A stretch of DNA of 64,000 bases from Natronoglomus mannanivorans (GCA_025517485.1 JAOPKB010000005.1:175724-239723); one strand, 5' to 3'; numbered from the stretch's first letter, positions 53,984 to 63,891 are shown. Numbers and translations: made by a program. The notes: a model not told the origin generated them from the letters alone.

Positions 53984-54997
53984 CTACGCGTCGGATTCGC
54001 CCTGCCGAGCCTCCTCGATCCGTACGAACTGCTCCTCGGAGAGGTCGAGTTCGACGCTGCCTACGTTGTCCGCGAGCTGGTCGGTCGTCCGGGCGCCGAC
54101 GATCGGAACACAGGTGAAGTCGTCTTGCTCCATGAGCCAGCGCAGGGACACCTGCGCCGGCGTCGCCTCGAGTTCGTCGGCGACGGACTCGACGGCTGCG
54201 AGGACGTCCCAGGCGGTCTCGTCGACGTACCAGTCGCCGAAGGTATCGTTGAGGCTACCACGGGAGCCGTCGGGCGCCTCGACTTTGCTCGGATCGTCCT
54301 CGTCGATGCGCTCGTACTTGCCGGTGAGAAAGCCGCCCTGCAGCGGTGAGTACGGACAGACGGCGAGGTCCTGATCGCCACAGACGTCGAGGTAGTCTGC
54401 GACCTCGTCGTACGTGACCGCGTTGACCATCGGCTGGGTGACGTCGAAGCGCTCGAGGCCGTCGACGTCGCTGGTCCACAGCGCCTTCGTCAACTGCCAG
54501 GCGGCCATGCTCGAGGCGCCGAGGTAGTTGACTTTCCCCTCCTCGACGAGGTCGGTGAGCGTGCGCATGGTCTCTCGGATCGGCGTGTCCTCGTCCCAGC
54601 GGTGGATGTAGTAGAGGTCGATATAGTCGGTGCCGAGCCGGTCGAGGGTCCCTTCGATCTGGGCGCGGATGTGCTTGCGGCCGAGTCCGGAGTCGTTGGG
54701 TCCGGGTTCGCCCCAGCCGTTGAAGGGAAAGTAGACCTTCGAGGCGATGACGACGTCCTCGCGGTCGTGGTCTGCGAGCCACTCGCCGATGTACTCCTCG
54801 CTGGTGCCGTTGGGATCGCCGTAGACGTTGGCGGTGTCGATGAAGTTGATGCCGTGGTCCCAGCAGGCGTCGAGGAGTTCGTGGGCCTCCTCGCGGTCGG
54901 TCTCGACGACGCCGCCCGACTCCTTGGCGAAGCGCCAGGTGCCAAAGCAGAGTCTCGAGACCGTCGTTCCCGTGCTTCCGAGGGTGGTGTACTCCAT
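53984..54997 (-). CDS. Aldo/keto reductase
   Basis: A 337-residue NADP-dependent TIM-barrel oxidoreductase. The catalytic tetrad is visible: Asp in NFIDTANVYGDPN, the Tyr of the same motif, Lys in VVIASKVYFPF and His in DLYYIHRWDEDT. NADPH-site segments near the C-terminus include YSPLQGGFLTGKYERI and CVPIVGARTTDQLADNV. It resembles the AKR11/12-type proteins that reduce sugars or aldehydes. The start is ATG 54997 (MEYTTLGSTGTTVSRL); an upstream in-frame ATG at 55012 is possible. Confidence 0.92.
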   Translation of the reverse strand: MEYTTLGSTGTTVSRLCFGTWRFAKESGGVVETDREEAHELLDACWDHGINFIDTANVYGDPNGTSEEYIGEWLADHDREDVVIASKVYFPFNGWGEPGPNDSGLGRKHIRAQIEGTLDRLGTDYIDLYYIHRWDEDTPIRETMRTLTDLVEEGKVNYLGASSMAAWQLTKALWTSDVDGLERFDVTQPMVNAVTYDEVADYLDVCGDQDLAVCPYSPLQGGFLTGKYERIDEDDPSKVEAPDGSRGSLNDTFGDWYVDETAWDVLAAVESVADELEATPAQVSLRWLMEQDDFTCVPIVGARTTDQLADNVGSVELDLSEEQFVRIEEARQGESDA

Positions 54998-55183
54998 GTG
55001 TGCGGGTTCCATTCGGCGGGGAAAAACGCCTGCGGAAGCGGCGAAGTGGACGGTCGAACCGTCGTGAATCGGTCCCGGTCCGTCCACGAACACCCATCGT
55101 TTATCGCTTCGTTCTCGAGGCCTACACCGTCCTCCCGTGAGAGACATCGGTTCCGTCGTTGGAGAGGCGCGTTCACCCTATTC

Positions 55184-55504
55184 TCACTCGAGCGTCCAGA
55201 TATCCGGAAGTAGGTCCATGCGTCCGCCGAACAACAACCCGACGCCGAGCAGCATCGACCCGATGAACGCGACGAGGAGCACGGGTCGGCCCGCCGGGCC
55301 GAGCGCCAAAATGACCGCGGTTCCGACCCACACGAGCCACCCCAGCGCCTCCCAGGGCCGACCGGCGTGGAGTCGCCACAGCGACAGCGAGAGGACGAAC
55401 CCGCCCAGCGCGGCCGCGACGATGACACCCTCGAGAAATCTGGTCGCGATCACGAGGCCGGCGAATCCGACGACCGCTGCGTAGTCGAGCGTGTCCATTG
55501 CCAT
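55184..55504 (-). CDS. Small four-helix haloarchaeal membrane protein
   Basis: A 106-residue hydrophobic protein with about four membrane segments (for example AAVVGFAGLVIATRF, AAALGGFVLSLSLW, LVWVGTAVILALGPAG and LLVAFIGSMLLGVGLLF). No motif indicates a function. Two ATGs at the start, 55504 and 55498, are both possible. Confidence 0.75.
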   Translation of the reverse strand: MAMDTLDYAAVVGFAGLVIATRFLEGVIVAAALGGFVLSLSLWRLHAGRPWEALGWLVWVGTAVILALGPAGRPVLLVAFIGSMLLGVGLLFGGRMDLLPDIWTLE

Positions 55505-55625
55505 CTCTATCTGCCTCTACTGCCCCTCTCGAAAGGCGATTGGAAAAACGAGTCGGTTCTCGGCTCTCGATTCTCAGTTATCGATTTTCGGCTCTCAGTC
55601 CTCGGCCCCTCGAGTCGCCTCGCAC

Positions 55626-56711
55626 TCAGTCGTTCGTCGCCACCGCCGCGCTCGCCGGCTTGGCGAGTCGGTCGACGTCGGCGACGAACGACTCGAGCAT
55701 CGCTCGCGTCACGTGGGGCATACAGACGATCCGAAGCTCGCCCGACCCCGTCCGAGAGATCCGCCAGCCCTCCTCACGCAGATCGTAGAACAGACGTTCG
55801 GGGATCGAGACGGCGACCAGCGGCAGTTCGGGGTCGACGACGTCGTACCCACGCTGGGCGAAGGCGTCGGCCAGCCACTCGGCGTTTCGCTGGGAGCGGA
55901 CGTACTGCGTCCGGTAGCCGTCCGGCCACAGCTCTCGGAGCGCGGCGACCGCGCTCGCGACGCCGGCACCCGACCGCGTGCCGGTGAGCGTCGCCTGCGA
56001 AGTCGACTCGAGGTAGGGCGTGTCGATCGCGAGCGTGTCGAGCAGCGACTCCTCGCGAACGAGCAGTCCGCCGGCGGGGACCGCCGCCTGTCCCATCTTG
56101 TGCGGGTCGACGGTCATCGTGTCGACCGGCGCGTGATCGAACCGCCACTCGTGGTCGGTAAACGGAAGGACGAACCCGCCCCAGGCGGCGTCGACGTGGA
56201 GCAAGGCGTCGACCTCGCGGGCGATTTCCCCCAGTTCCGGAATCGGGTCGACGCGGCCGTACTCGGTCGTCCCCGCGACGCCGACGACCAGCGCGGTGTT
56301 CTCGTCGACGCACTCGCGGACGGCCTCGAGGTCGGCTCGCAACTCGTCGTCGACCGGGACGATCCGCAACTCGATGCCGAGGACGTCCGCGGCCTTCTGG
56401 AAACTGAAGTGACCCGACTCGGGCATGACGACGTTCGCCGACTCTCGTCCTGTGCGGTCGCGGGCGATGCGGACCGCCTGAATGTTCGCCTCCGTACCGC
56501 CGCTCGCGACGTAGCCCGTCGGGTCGTCGAGTCCGACGAGGTCGCCGAGTCGGGAGACGGCTTCCTCCTCGAGGTCGGCGACGGTCGGGTAGGTTGCGGG
56601 ATCACCGGGATTCGTCGCGAGAAACCGTTCGGCCGCCTCGCGCGCTGCCGGGTGGGGCTCCGTACACATCGAGGAGAGGACCCGGTCGAACGCCTGCGGC
56701 TCGGCCTGCAT
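55626..56711 (-). CDS. mfnA: PLP-dependent amino acid decarboxylase (MfnA type, aspartate/tyrosine)
   Basis: A 361-residue group II decarboxylase. The PLP lysine is K205 in [25 protein letters not shown] carries the Asp that contacts the PLP ring nitrogen; [12 protein letters not shown] is the cofactor phosphate region. Archaeal MfnA makes tyramine in methanogens; in haloarchaea relatives are thought to supply beta-alanine from aspartate for coenzyme A. The latter is the likelier role here, since methanofuran is absent in haloarchaea. The ATG at 56711 gives a normal-length protein. Confidence 0.9.
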   Translation of the reverse strand: MQAEPQAFDRVLSSMCTEPHPAAREAAERFLATNPGDPATYPTVADLEEEAVSRLGDLVGLDDPTGYVASGGTEANIQAVRIARDRTGRESANVVMPESGHFSFQKAADVLGIELRIVPVDDELRADLEAVRECVDENTALVVGVAGTTEYGRVDPIPELGEIAREVDALLHVDAAWGGFVLPFTDHEWRFDHAPVDTMTVDPHKMGQAAVPAGGLLVREESLLDTLAIDTPYLESTSQATLTGTRSGAGVASAVAALRELWPDGYRTQYVRSQRNAEWLADAFAQRGYDVVDPELPLVAVSIPERLFYDLREEGWRISRTGSGELRIVCMPHVTRAMLESFVADVDRLAKPASAAVATND

Positions 56712-57037
56712 ATCACGTCAATGGGCGCTCAGCGGTTTAGTGGTTGTGTTCTTTCGCAGGAAGAACCGTGAGAAATCGACCGTGAACCTGTCTGGTGGCT
56801 TCGATTCGTTCTCGTTCGATCCCTGCGTCCGGATCCAGCCCGATCCGCGCGCGACATTTACGACTGGGTTCAGAGCCGAAAATCTACTCGAGACGACGAC
56901 TTCGGTATCGATCAAAACGAGGACGCCGAAATTCGTTCTAGATCCGAGTTAAGTACGCTTGAGTGATAGACAATTCGTCTAAATTCGAGACAATCGTCGA
57001 AATCGTTATATACAATTTCCGGATACCTCTCGCTCGC
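56712..57037. other. Non-coding stretch with promoter-like end
   Basis: About 325 bp with declining G+C. The last 90 bases are AT-rich and contain CGTTATATACAATTTC (57003-57018), a TATA-like element about 24-35 bases before ATG 57038. I see no supported gene on either strand; short open frames here lack haloarchaeal composition. Confidence 0.5.
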
Positions 57038-57196
57038 ATGGTCGATCGATCGAGACGGACGTTCGTTGCAACGACTCGTGCCGGAGGACTCACCGTCCTC
57101 GTCGCGGGGCGGAGCGACGACACGGACGATCTCACTGAAATAGAAGGAGATGGTTTCGAAGACGATACTGGGGGTGATCCGAACCAATCACTGTAA
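57038..57196 (+). CDS. Short Tat-type secreted protein with altered lipobox
   Basis: A 52-residue product. It begins MVDRSRRTFVATTRAGGLTV, with a twin-arginine motif (SRRTF) and a short hydrophobic core. It then runs LVAGRSDDTDDL, where haloarchaeal Tat lipoproteins usually read LAGCSDD or similar. The lipobox Cys is thus Arg (codon cgg). The tail is Asp/Glu/Gly-rich. A TATA-like element lies just upstream. It may be a remnant lipoprotein or a non-lipidated peptide; its function is unknown. Confidence 0.6.
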   Translation: MVDRSRRTFVATTRAGGLTVLVAGRSDDTDDLTEIEGDGFEDDTGGDPNQSL

Positions 57197-57446
57197 CTGA
57201 GACGACCGTTACACCCTGTTGCTCACCAGACACCACTGTCAACACCGTCTGGAGTTTTTATACTCGTCCTCGCGTCTCGATTCGTCGAGACGGCTCGCGT
57301 CTTTTCCAAACTGAGGCTGGTTCTCACGAAACGGTCTCGGAACGAGGACGATCCGTCCATCGTTCCGAAATCGATAGTGATCCTCGTGAGAGAGACGACC
57401 AATGCGATTCCGGACGAACTGGCGGTATCGGTTCGTCTCTGTTCCG

Positions 57447-57980
57447 TCAGTTCCGCTCGAGATCGTCGAGTACGGTCTCGAATTCCTGATCGTCGGTTCG
57501 GTCGGGTCTTCGTTCGTCGGCCTCGTACAACCTGTCGAGTCGGTGCTCGAACTCCGCTTCCGAGAGTTCCCCGGTCGCGTATCGTTGTTTGAGGACCTCG
57601 ATTGGATCGTCCGTGTCAGTATCGGTGCCGGTGTCGTCGGTTCTGTCGTGTCCGTCGACCGATCCGTTGGCGATCGGTCTTCCGTAGTCCGCCGCAGACT
57701 CGATCTGATCGATCGCAGCGAGGTAGATCGGCCAGAGAACGACGACCGTAAGGAGGCTGGAGAGGAGCGCGATCGTGGCGAAGAGGGCGGTCCCGATCGC
57801 CCAGGAAAGACCCGACGCGACGACGAAGACGACGACGCTCGCCCAGAGGAAAAATCCGGCGGCAGAACCCGAGACGAGTGCGAACAGGAGACGACCACCG
57901 GCGCCGTTGGGCGTGTACTGCTCGAGCAGCCGATGCAGGTCGGTCGTCAGCGACGAGTGAGATCGAGGTGGCCCGGCCAT
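57447..57980 (-). CDS. Membrane protein with C-terminal SHOCT domain
   Basis: A 177-residue protein with two or three membrane segments (GRLLFALVSGSAAGFFLWA, VVVFVVASGLSWAIG and LLSSLLTVVVLWPIYLA). A Thr/Asp repeat linker follows, and then a SHOCT motif PIEVLKQRYATGELSEAEFE. SHOCT domains are short helical modules that occur at protein ends, possibly for oligomerisation. The function is unknown. Confidence 0.82.
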   Translation of the reverse strand: MAGPPRSHSSLTTDLHRLLEQYTPNGAGGRLLFALVSGSAAGFFLWASVVVFVVASGLSWAIGTALFATIALLSSLLTVVVLWPIYLAAIDQIESAADYGRPIANGSVDGHDRTDDTGTDTDTDDPIEVLKQRYATGELSEAEFEHRLDRLYEADERRPDRTDDQEFETVLDDLERN

Positions 57981-58139
57981 ACCAGTAGTCGGTCCCGATG
58001 ACTATTCAATCTGACTGAACTATCTCTCAAAAGTACTGTTCTTCGATCCGACATCTCGGGCGAGTCCGAACCGGAGGAGTGGGGCGCTGCGTCGGTCGTG
58101 AGGATCGGAACCCGAAAACCGAAATCGGCCTTCCTCGTC

Positions 58140-60551
58140 CTATCGAACCGAGTCGAGCAACAACTTCTGTTCGACTCGTTTGACTTCGTGTTGGACGTCA
58201 CGGACGGCGTCGATGTTCGCGGAGATCGAACTCACGCCTTCGTCGACGAGGAACTGGACCATCTCGGGCTTGGATCCCGCCTGTCCGCAGATACTGGTGT
58301 CGACGTCGTGTTCCCGGCAGGTCTCGATTACGTCGCCGATCAATCGAAGGACGGCGGGGTGGAGTTCGTCGAACCGGTCGGCGACGTGCTCGTTGTTCCG
58401 GTCGACGGCGAGGGTGTACTGGGTGAGGTCGTTCGTCCCGAAGGAGGCGAAGTCGATCCCCGACTGCGCTAACTCCTCGATTCCCAGCGCCGACGCAGGC
58501 GTCTCGACCATCACGCCCCACGTCCGCTTGTCGGGGTCGATTCCCGCTTCCCGGAGGTGGCGCTTCGCCCGGTGGACGTCCTCGGCGTCGGTCACGAGCG
58601 GGAACATGATTTCGACGTTGTCGTAGCCCATGTCGTACAACCGGCGAAACGCCGAGAGTTCGTGGGCGAACACGTCGGGTTTATCGAGGCTGCGACGGAT
58701 CCCACGGTAGCCGAGCATCGGATTGTGTTCCTCCGGTTCGTCCGCGCCGCCCTCGAGCTGGCGGAACTCGTCGGTCGGCGCGTCGAGCGTTCGCACACGG
58801 ACGGGACGGGGGTAGAACTCGTCGGCGACGGTTCGGATCCCGTCGACGAGTTCGGAGACGTACGCGTCGACGCCCTCTTCCTCGATGAACGCCTCCGGCG
58901 TCCTGTTCAACGAGAGGATCATGTGCTCGATCCGCAGGAGGCCGACGCCATCAGCGCCCGTCGCAGCCGCCCGCTGTGCGGCCTCGGGGATGGAGACGTT
59001 CACCTTGACCTCGGTCGCTGTCATCGGCTTGACCGGCGACTGCGGACGGACCTCTTCGACGGGTTCGCGCTGGTCGTCCGCGCCGTCGTCACCCTCGACG
59101 ATCGAGCCTCGGTCACCGTCGATCGTGACGACCTGGCCGTCCTCTAAGACGCTCGTCGCGTTCGTCGTGCCGACGACAGCGGGGACGCCGAGCTCCCGGG
59201 AGACGATCGCGGCGTGGCTGGTCATGCCGCCCTCGTCGGTGATGATCCCCGAGGCGCGTTTCATCGCGGGCACCATGTCGGGCATCGTCATCTCGGTGAC
59301 GATGATGTCGCCCTCGCCGACCTTGTCGAGTTCGTCGAGTTTCGTGACGATCCGGGCGGCGCCGGTCGCCGTCCCCGGACTCGAGCCGAGGCCGTCGGTG
59401 AGTCGGTCGCCGGAGTCGTTTCCGCTTCCAGTGGTCCGCTGTGGGTCCGTCTGTCCTCCGCCAGTACCAGTAGTCTGGACGCTCCCGCTTCCGTCGGTGA
59501 CGCTCTTGCTCTTACGTTGGCTCTGAACCTCTGTCCCGCCACCACAGACTCGCTCGGTCACGTCCGATTCGACGGACTCGAGTGGCTCGTCGGCCGACGC
59601 CGTCGACTCGCTGATCGTCGTGATCGGCCGTGACTGGAGCATGAAGTCCTCGCCGTCGGCCATCGCCCACTCGACGTCCTGGGGCGTCTCGTAGTGGTCT
59701 TCGACCCGTTCGCCGAGTTCGATCAGGCGAACGAGTTCGTCGTCGGAGAGTACGCGTTCGGTGCGTTTTTCCTCCGAGACCTCGCGTTCGACCGTCTCGC
59801 CGCTCTCACTTTTGACGTGCATCAGCTTCTTGTCGGCGACGGTGACGTCGACGGATCGATCCTCGCGGTCGATCACGTAGTTGTCCGGCGAGACCGCACC
59901 GGAGACCACGGCTTCGCCCAGTCCCCACGCGGCCTCGACGATCATCGTCGGGTCGCCGGTCGAGGGATGGCTCGTGAACATGACACCCGACTTCTCGGCG
60001 TCGACCATCCGCTGGACGACGACCGCGATGTTCACCAGTTCGTGATCGAAGCCCTGCTCCTGACGGTAGTAGATCGCCCGCTGAGTGAACAGCGAGGCCC
60101 AACACTCCCGAACGCGCTCTAAGAGGTCGTCTCCGGTCACGTTCAGGAACGTCTCCTGTTGGCCAGCGAAGGAGGCGTCGGGGAGGTCCTCGGCCGTCGC
60201 CGACGAGCGGACGGCGACGAACGCCTCTGCCTCTTCCTCGCCCATCTGTCGATAGGTGCCGAGAATCTCCGCCCGAAGGTCCTCGGGAAACGGCGTCTCG
60301 AGGATGAGTTCCTGGGCCCGGTCGGCCGCCGTCGCGAGGGCGCTCGAGTCGTCGACGTCGACGTCGACGGCCTCGAACAACTCCTCGTCGATGCCGGCTG
60401 CTTCGATGAACGAACGATAGGTATCCGCAGTGACGACGAACCCGGGCGGCACCGGGAGTCCGGCTCCCGTCAATTCGCCCAGGGATGCACCTTTACCGCC
60501 GACGGCCTCGAGATCGGTGGCGTCGATCTCGTCCAGCCAGAGTACTGCCAT
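58140..60551 (-). CDS. ppsA: Phosphoenolpyruvate synthase
   Basis: An 803-residue PEP synthase, converting pyruvate, ATP and water to PEP, AMP and phosphate for gluconeogenesis. The N-terminal ATP-grasp domain starts VLWLDEIDATDLEAVGGKGASLGEL. The phosphohistidine is H446 in GGMTSHAAIVSREL. The C-terminal PEP-binding barrel contains NPMLGYRGIRRSL, MVETPASALGI and the C-terminal Cys in VDTSICGQAGSKPEM. A Ser/Thr/Gly-rich insert of about 60 residues (positions 335-395) precedes the His domain and is unusual for the family. ATG 60551 is the family start. Confidence 0.95.
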   Translation of the reverse strand: MAVLWLDEIDATDLEAVGGKGASLGELTGAGLPVPPGFVVTADTYRSFIEAAGIDEELFEAVDVDVDDSSALATAADRAQELILETPFPEDLRAEILGTYRQMGEEEAEAFVAVRSSATAEDLPDASFAGQQETFLNVTGDDLLERVRECWASLFTQRAIYYRQEQGFDHELVNIAVVVQRMVDAEKSGVMFTSHPSTGDPTMIVEAAWGLGEAVVSGAVSPDNYVIDREDRSVDVTVADKKLMHVKSESGETVEREVSEEKRTERVLSDDELVRLIELGERVEDHYETPQDVEWAMADGEDFMLQSRPITTISESTASADEPLESVESDVTERVCGGGTEVQSQRKSKSVTDGSGSVQTTGTGGGQTDPQRTTGSGNDSGDRLTDGLGSSPGTATGAARIVTKLDELDKVGEGDIIVTEMTMPDMVPAMKRASGIITDEGGMTSHAAIVSRELGVPAVVGTTNATSVLEDGQVVTIDGDRGSIVEGDDGADDQREPVEEVRPQSPVKPMTATEVKVNVSIPEAAQRAAATGADGVGLLRIEHMILSLNRTPEAFIEEEGVDAYVSELVDGIRTVADEFYPRPVRVRTLDAPTDEFRQLEGGADEPEEHNPMLGYRGIRRSLDKPDVFAHELSAFRRLYDMGYDNVEIMFPLVTDAEDVHRAKRHLREAGIDPDKRTWGVMVETPASALGIEELAQSGIDFASFGTNDLTQYTLAVDRNNEHVADRFDELHPAVLRLIGDVIETCREHDVDTSICGQAGSKPEMVQFLVDEGVSSISANIDAVRDVQHEVKRVEQKLLLDSVR

Positions 60552-60579
60552 CTGTATCGGTGGTAACCACGGTCTGGGT

Positions 60580-60600
60580 AATGAAGTTTGTGAATAAATC
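60580..60600 (-). promoter_or_regulatory. Promoter-like stretch for ppsA
   Basis: Reading leftward toward ATG 60551, an AT-rich stretch (AGATTTATTCACAAACTTC) lies about 30-50 bases upstream. This is consistent with a TATA box and a short leader. Confidence 0.4.
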
Positions 60601-60699
60601 TGACAACAAACAACTCCAGAGTGAGTGAACGTTTTCCTGACTTCGAGACAGTATGACACACAAATGATTGTCCCGTGCCATATAAATTCGTTCGTGACG

Positions 60700-61050
60700 A
60701 TGCCCCGTGCGTCCGGGCGTGTCGCAGCGAGGCGTGTCGATACGAATCGGGTTACAGCCGAGGTTGTCGAAGCACTCGACGACCGCCTCTCGGAACTGCA
60801 CACCGAACTCGAGGAGACGCGTCGAACCGCCCAGAAACTCGAGCGTACCGAGTCTACGGCGTCGTTCGACGAGGGTGTGGTGTCCAAGTCTGAGGCAGAG
60901 ACTGAATCGCAGACGCCTCGGAGGAAATCGAGTTCGGCAGCCGCTCCGAAGACGTCATCCACGACGGCTGCGAACCGTCCGAGCGCGTCCACGGAGCCAG
61001 CGGATCCGCTGGACCCCTCTGAGTCACCAGCATCGCCCGATCGCGATTGA
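60700..61050 (+). CDS. Small hypothetical protein with predicted coiled coil
   Basis: A 116-residue product from ATG 60700 (an in-frame ATG at 60664 would add 12). Residues 15-50 (VTAEVVEALDDRLSELHTELEETRRTAQKLE) have heptad character. The C-terminal 55 residues are Ser/Thr/Pro/Ala-rich and disordered-looking. A TATA-like CATATAAATTC lies at about 60678-60688. No family is recognised; it is convergent with the PhzF gene, whose stop lies 4 bp away. Confidence 0.5.
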   Translation: MPRASGRVAARRVDTNRVTAEVVEALDDRLSELHTELEETRRTAQKLERTESTASFDEGVVSKSEAETESQTPRRKSSSAAAPKTSSTTAANRPSASTEPADPLDPSESPASPDRD

Positions 61051-61053
61051 CCG

Positions 61054-61977
61054 TCAGGCCTCGAGAATCTCGTCTTCCTCTGTATCGGGAACGACCATCG
61101 TTCCTTCGAGCGTGGTGAGCGCACGACCGCCGACGCGAACCGCACCGTCCTCGAGACGCACGCGAACGATTCCCGGACGGTCGACGTAGTGGCCCTGCTC
61201 GAGTCGTACCTCCTCGGGGAATTCGTCGAAGGCACCGAACCGATCGAGGTACGCAGCGACGGCGCCGCTCGCGGTCCCGGTAACCGGGTCCTCGGGGACG
61301 CCCGCACCCGGCGCGAAGAACCGGCCGTGGAGCGTCGAGTCGGCCTCGAGAGCGTCGAAGGTGAAGAGGTAGATTCCGATCGCGTCGAGGTCGTCCGTGA
61401 TCGCCTCGATGGCCGATAGGTCGGGGTCGGCGCTCCCGACGTCCGAGAGGTACGTGATCGGCGCCATCACCGCCGGCGCGCCGGTCGAGGAGACCGCGAG
61501 CGGCAGGTCGGCGCTGGCGCCTTCCAGCGCCGCCGCGTCGACGCCGAGCGCGTCCGCGAGTCGGTCGTACTCGAGTTCGACCTCTCGGATCTGGGGGCTC
61601 TCCTGGCTCATCCAGACCGTGCCGTCGGCGGAGACGGTGATCTCGAGGGTGCCGACGTTCGTCTCGAGCGTGGTGGTTCCCGTCTCGACCGCGCCGTCCT
61701 CGTGGAGGTGGGCGAACGCGGCGATCGTCGCGTGACCACAGAGGTCGATCTCCTGAGTGGGGGTGAAGTATCGGATTCGGCGGTCAGCGTCGCTGTCGGT
61801 GTCGTTCTCGAAAAGAAACGCGGTCTCGCTGACGGCCATCTCGCGAGCGATGGCCTGCAGCTGGTCGTCCGCGAGTCCCGTCGCGTCGGGAACGACACCA
61901 GCGGGGTTCCCCGCCAGCGGTTCCGTCGTGAACGCGTCGAGTTGTCGAACACGGACCGTCTCCCTGTCTCCGTTCAT
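61054..61977 (-). CDS. PhzF family isomerase-like protein
   Basis: A 307-residue protein of the PhzF/diaminopimelate-epimerase fold. Landmarks are RVRQLDAFTTEPLAGNPAGVV at the N-terminus, MAVSETAFL (catalytic Glu region), RYFTPTQEIDLCGHATIAA and near the C-terminus GVPEDPVTGTASGAVAAYL. The family catalyses proton shifts on small acids; the substrate here is unknown. Normal length. Confidence 0.93.
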   Translation of the reverse strand: MNGDRETVRVRQLDAFTTEPLAGNPAGVVPDATGLADDQLQAIAREMAVSETAFLFENDTDSDADRRIRYFTPTQEIDLCGHATIAAFAHLHEDGAVETGTTTLETNVGTLEITVSADGTVWMSQESPQIREVELEYDRLADALGVDAAALEGASADLPLAVSSTGAPAVMAPITYLSDVGSADPDLSAIEAITDDLDAIGIYLFTFDALEADSTLHGRFFAPGAGVPEDPVTGTASGAVAAYLDRFGAFDEFPEEVRLEQGHYVDRPGIVRVRLEDGAVRVGGRALTTLEGTMVVPDTEEDEILEA

Positions 61978-62104
61978 ATCTCCGCCTCGGGAGGGCGGCC
62001 CATCAATCCACCGCAGTGGGGATGCTGTCGTCGCGGTCTCGATATCGAAAGAGTGAATCGACCTCTCCCCTCGAGACTCGAGACGCCCGCCGTCGATCGA
62101 TCCG

Positions 62105-63559
62105 TCAGTCGTCCGCCTTCGGGTACTCCCGTTCGAGGTCGACGCCGTCGAGATCTGCCACCGGGGAGACGGCGCTGGTGTCGTGGGTACCGACCGGCGG
62201 TCGGTTCACCTCGGCGGCGGACGAGGACTCGAGGTCGGTCTCCCGTTTCAGTTCCTTCAACTCGCCGTCGTCGCTGGCTTCGCGGGCGTCCTGGTCGATC
62301 CGCATCGAACAGAACTCGACGCCACACATCGAACAGAAACGCGCCTCCTTGTAGTTGTCGCCGGGCAGCGTCTGATCGTGGAACGACCGGGCGCGTTCGG
62401 GGTCGAGTGCGAGTTCGAACTGCTCAGTCCAGTCGAAGGCGTACCGGGCCTCCGAGAGCGCGTCGTCCCAGTCTCGAGCGCCGGGCATGCCGTTGGCGAC
62501 GTCGCCGGCGTGGGCAGCGATGCGGTAGGCGGCGAGTCCGTCGCGGACGTCTTGTTTCTCGGGGAGGCCGAGGTGCTCTTTTGGGGTGACATAACAGAGC
62601 ATCGCGGCACCCTCCTGAGCGGCCATGGCGGCGCCGATCGCGCTGGTGATGTGGTCGTAGCCGGGTGCGATGTCGGTGACCAGCGGGCCGAGGACGTAGA
62701 ACGGCGCGCCGTCACAGACCTCCTGCTGGCGCTCGACGTTCTCTGCGATCCGATCCATCGGAACGTGGCCCGGTCCCTCGACCATGACCTGCACGCCGTG
62801 GTCCCAGCCGATCCTCGTCAACTCGCCGAGCGTGTCCAACTCGGCGTACTGCGCGTCGTCACAGGCGTCGGCGATACAGCCCGGCCGCAGGCTATCGCCG
62901 AGGCTGAAGGTCACGTCGTGCTCGGCGAAGATCTCACATATTTCGTCGTAGACCTGAAACAGCGGGTTCTGCTCGCCGTGGGCTTCCATCCACTTCGCCA
63001 TGATCGACCCACCACGAGAGACGATCCCCGTCTTCCGGTCCTCGGTGAGCGCGAGGTGCTCGAGTAAGATCCCGGCGTGGATCGTCATGTAGTCGATACC
63101 CTGCTCGGCTTGCTTTTCGATAACCTCGAGGAGCACGTCCGTCGTGAGGTCCTCGGGGCTCCCCGCGCGCTTGACCGCCTCGTACAGCGGAACCGTCCCG
63201 ATCGGTACCGGCGAGTGCGCGACGTTGGCCTCGCGGATCCGGTCGAGGTCGCTTCCCGTTCCGAGGTCCATCACCGTGTCCGCGCCGTGATGGACCGCCG
63301 TGTGGAGTTTCTCGAGTTCCTCCTCGAGGTCGCTCGTGGTCTCGCTGTTACCGATGTTGGCGTTGACCTTCGTCGAGAACTCGCGGCCGATGATCATCGG
63401 ATCGAGGGCGTCGTGGTGGACGTTCGCCGGGATCACGGCCTGTCCGTCGGCGACCTGATCGCGGACGAACTCGGGGTCACAGTTCTCTCGGTGCGCGATC
63501 CGCTCCATCGCGGAGGTAATCGTGCCGTCGCGAGCCGCCTGTAGCTGGGTCCTGGTCAT
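62105..63559 (-). CDS. thiC: Phosphomethylpyrimidine synthase
   Basis: A 484-residue radical-SAM enzyme that converts aminoimidazole ribotide to HMP phosphate for thiamine. The TIM-barrel core contains [52 protein letters not shown] and [11 protein letters not shown]. The C-terminal Fe-S motif is CSMCGVEFC (C409, C412, C417). A Ser/Asp-rich tail of about 45 residues follows, unusual but typical of haloarchaeal extensions. It is a single gene; no thiamine riboswitch fits in the short upstream gap. Confidence 0.95.
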   Translation of the reverse strand: MTRTQLQAARDGTITSAMERIAHRENCDPEFVRDQVADGQAVIPANVHHDALDPMIIGREFSTKVNANIGNSETTSDLEEELEKLHTAVHHGADTVMDLGTGSDLDRIREANVAHSPVPIGTVPLYEAVKRAGSPEDLTTDVLLEVIEKQAEQGIDYMTIHAGILLEHLALTEDRKTGIVSRGGSIMAKWMEAHGEQNPLFQVYDEICEIFAEHDVTFSLGDSLRPGCIADACDDAQYAELDTLGELTRIGWDHGVQVMVEGPGHVPMDRIAENVERQQEVCDGAPFYVLGPLVTDIAPGYDHITSAIGAAMAAQEGAAMLCYVTPKEHLGLPEKQDVRDGLAAYRIAAHAGDVANGMPGARDWDDALSEARYAFDWTEQFELALDPERARSFHDQTLPGDNYKEARFCSMCGVEFCSMRIDQDAREASDDGELKELKRETDLESSSAAEVNRPPVGTHDTSAVSPVADLDGVDLEREYPKADD

Positions 63560-63561
63560 TG

Positions 63562-63574
63562 ATCACTAGGTGAT
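63562..63574. promoter_or_regulatory. Inverted repeat immediately upstream of thiC
   Basis: ATCAC-TAG-GTGAT is a perfect 5-bp inverted repeat with a 3-base spacer, lying 2 bases outside the thiC start codon. It could be an operator for a thiamine-responsive repressor. A TATA-like TTTATTAG (reverse strand) lies about 25 bases farther out. Confidence 0.5.
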
Positions 63575-63651
63575 ACCACGAGCTAATAAACTTCGTGACT
63601 CCGGTCGGCTCGAGACCGAATCGATTTGTCCCTTCACTCGAACGTTCGACT

Positions 63652-63891
63652 GTGTCTTCCGGTGACCTCTCGAAGGAGGAACTCGAACGCACGGCCGGCC
63701 AGACGTGGTTCGTCGGCGGCATCTTTCTCGGCCTCGGCGCCGCACCCGTCGTCGGCCTCGTCGTCTACGCGATCGCTCGACTCTTCTTCACTCACTCGCT
63801 CGCCGCCTTGCTGGTCCTCACCGGCGCACTCCTGAGTTTCGCGCTCGGTCTGACGTACGTGGCGCTCGCGCGGACGCTCGAGGACGAGTGA
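63652..63891 (+). CDS. Small two-helix membrane protein
   Basis: A 79-residue product from GTG 63652 (SSGDLSKEELERTAGQTWFV start), with two hydrophobic segments (about residues 20-42 and 47-72) and an acidic C-terminal end. Haloarchaea have many such conserved short membrane proteins; no function is indicated. An upstream in-frame GTG at 63595 would add 19 residues but overlaps the thiC promoter region. Confidence 0.65.
   Translation: MSSGDLSKEELERTAGQTWFVGGIFLGLGAAPVVGLVVYAIARLFFTHSLAALLVLTGALLSFALGLTYVALARTLEDE

Noticed and set aside
63560..63651. Thiamine riboswitch before thiC
   Set aside because: Fewer than 100 bases are available and the conserved TPP-aptamer segments are absent.
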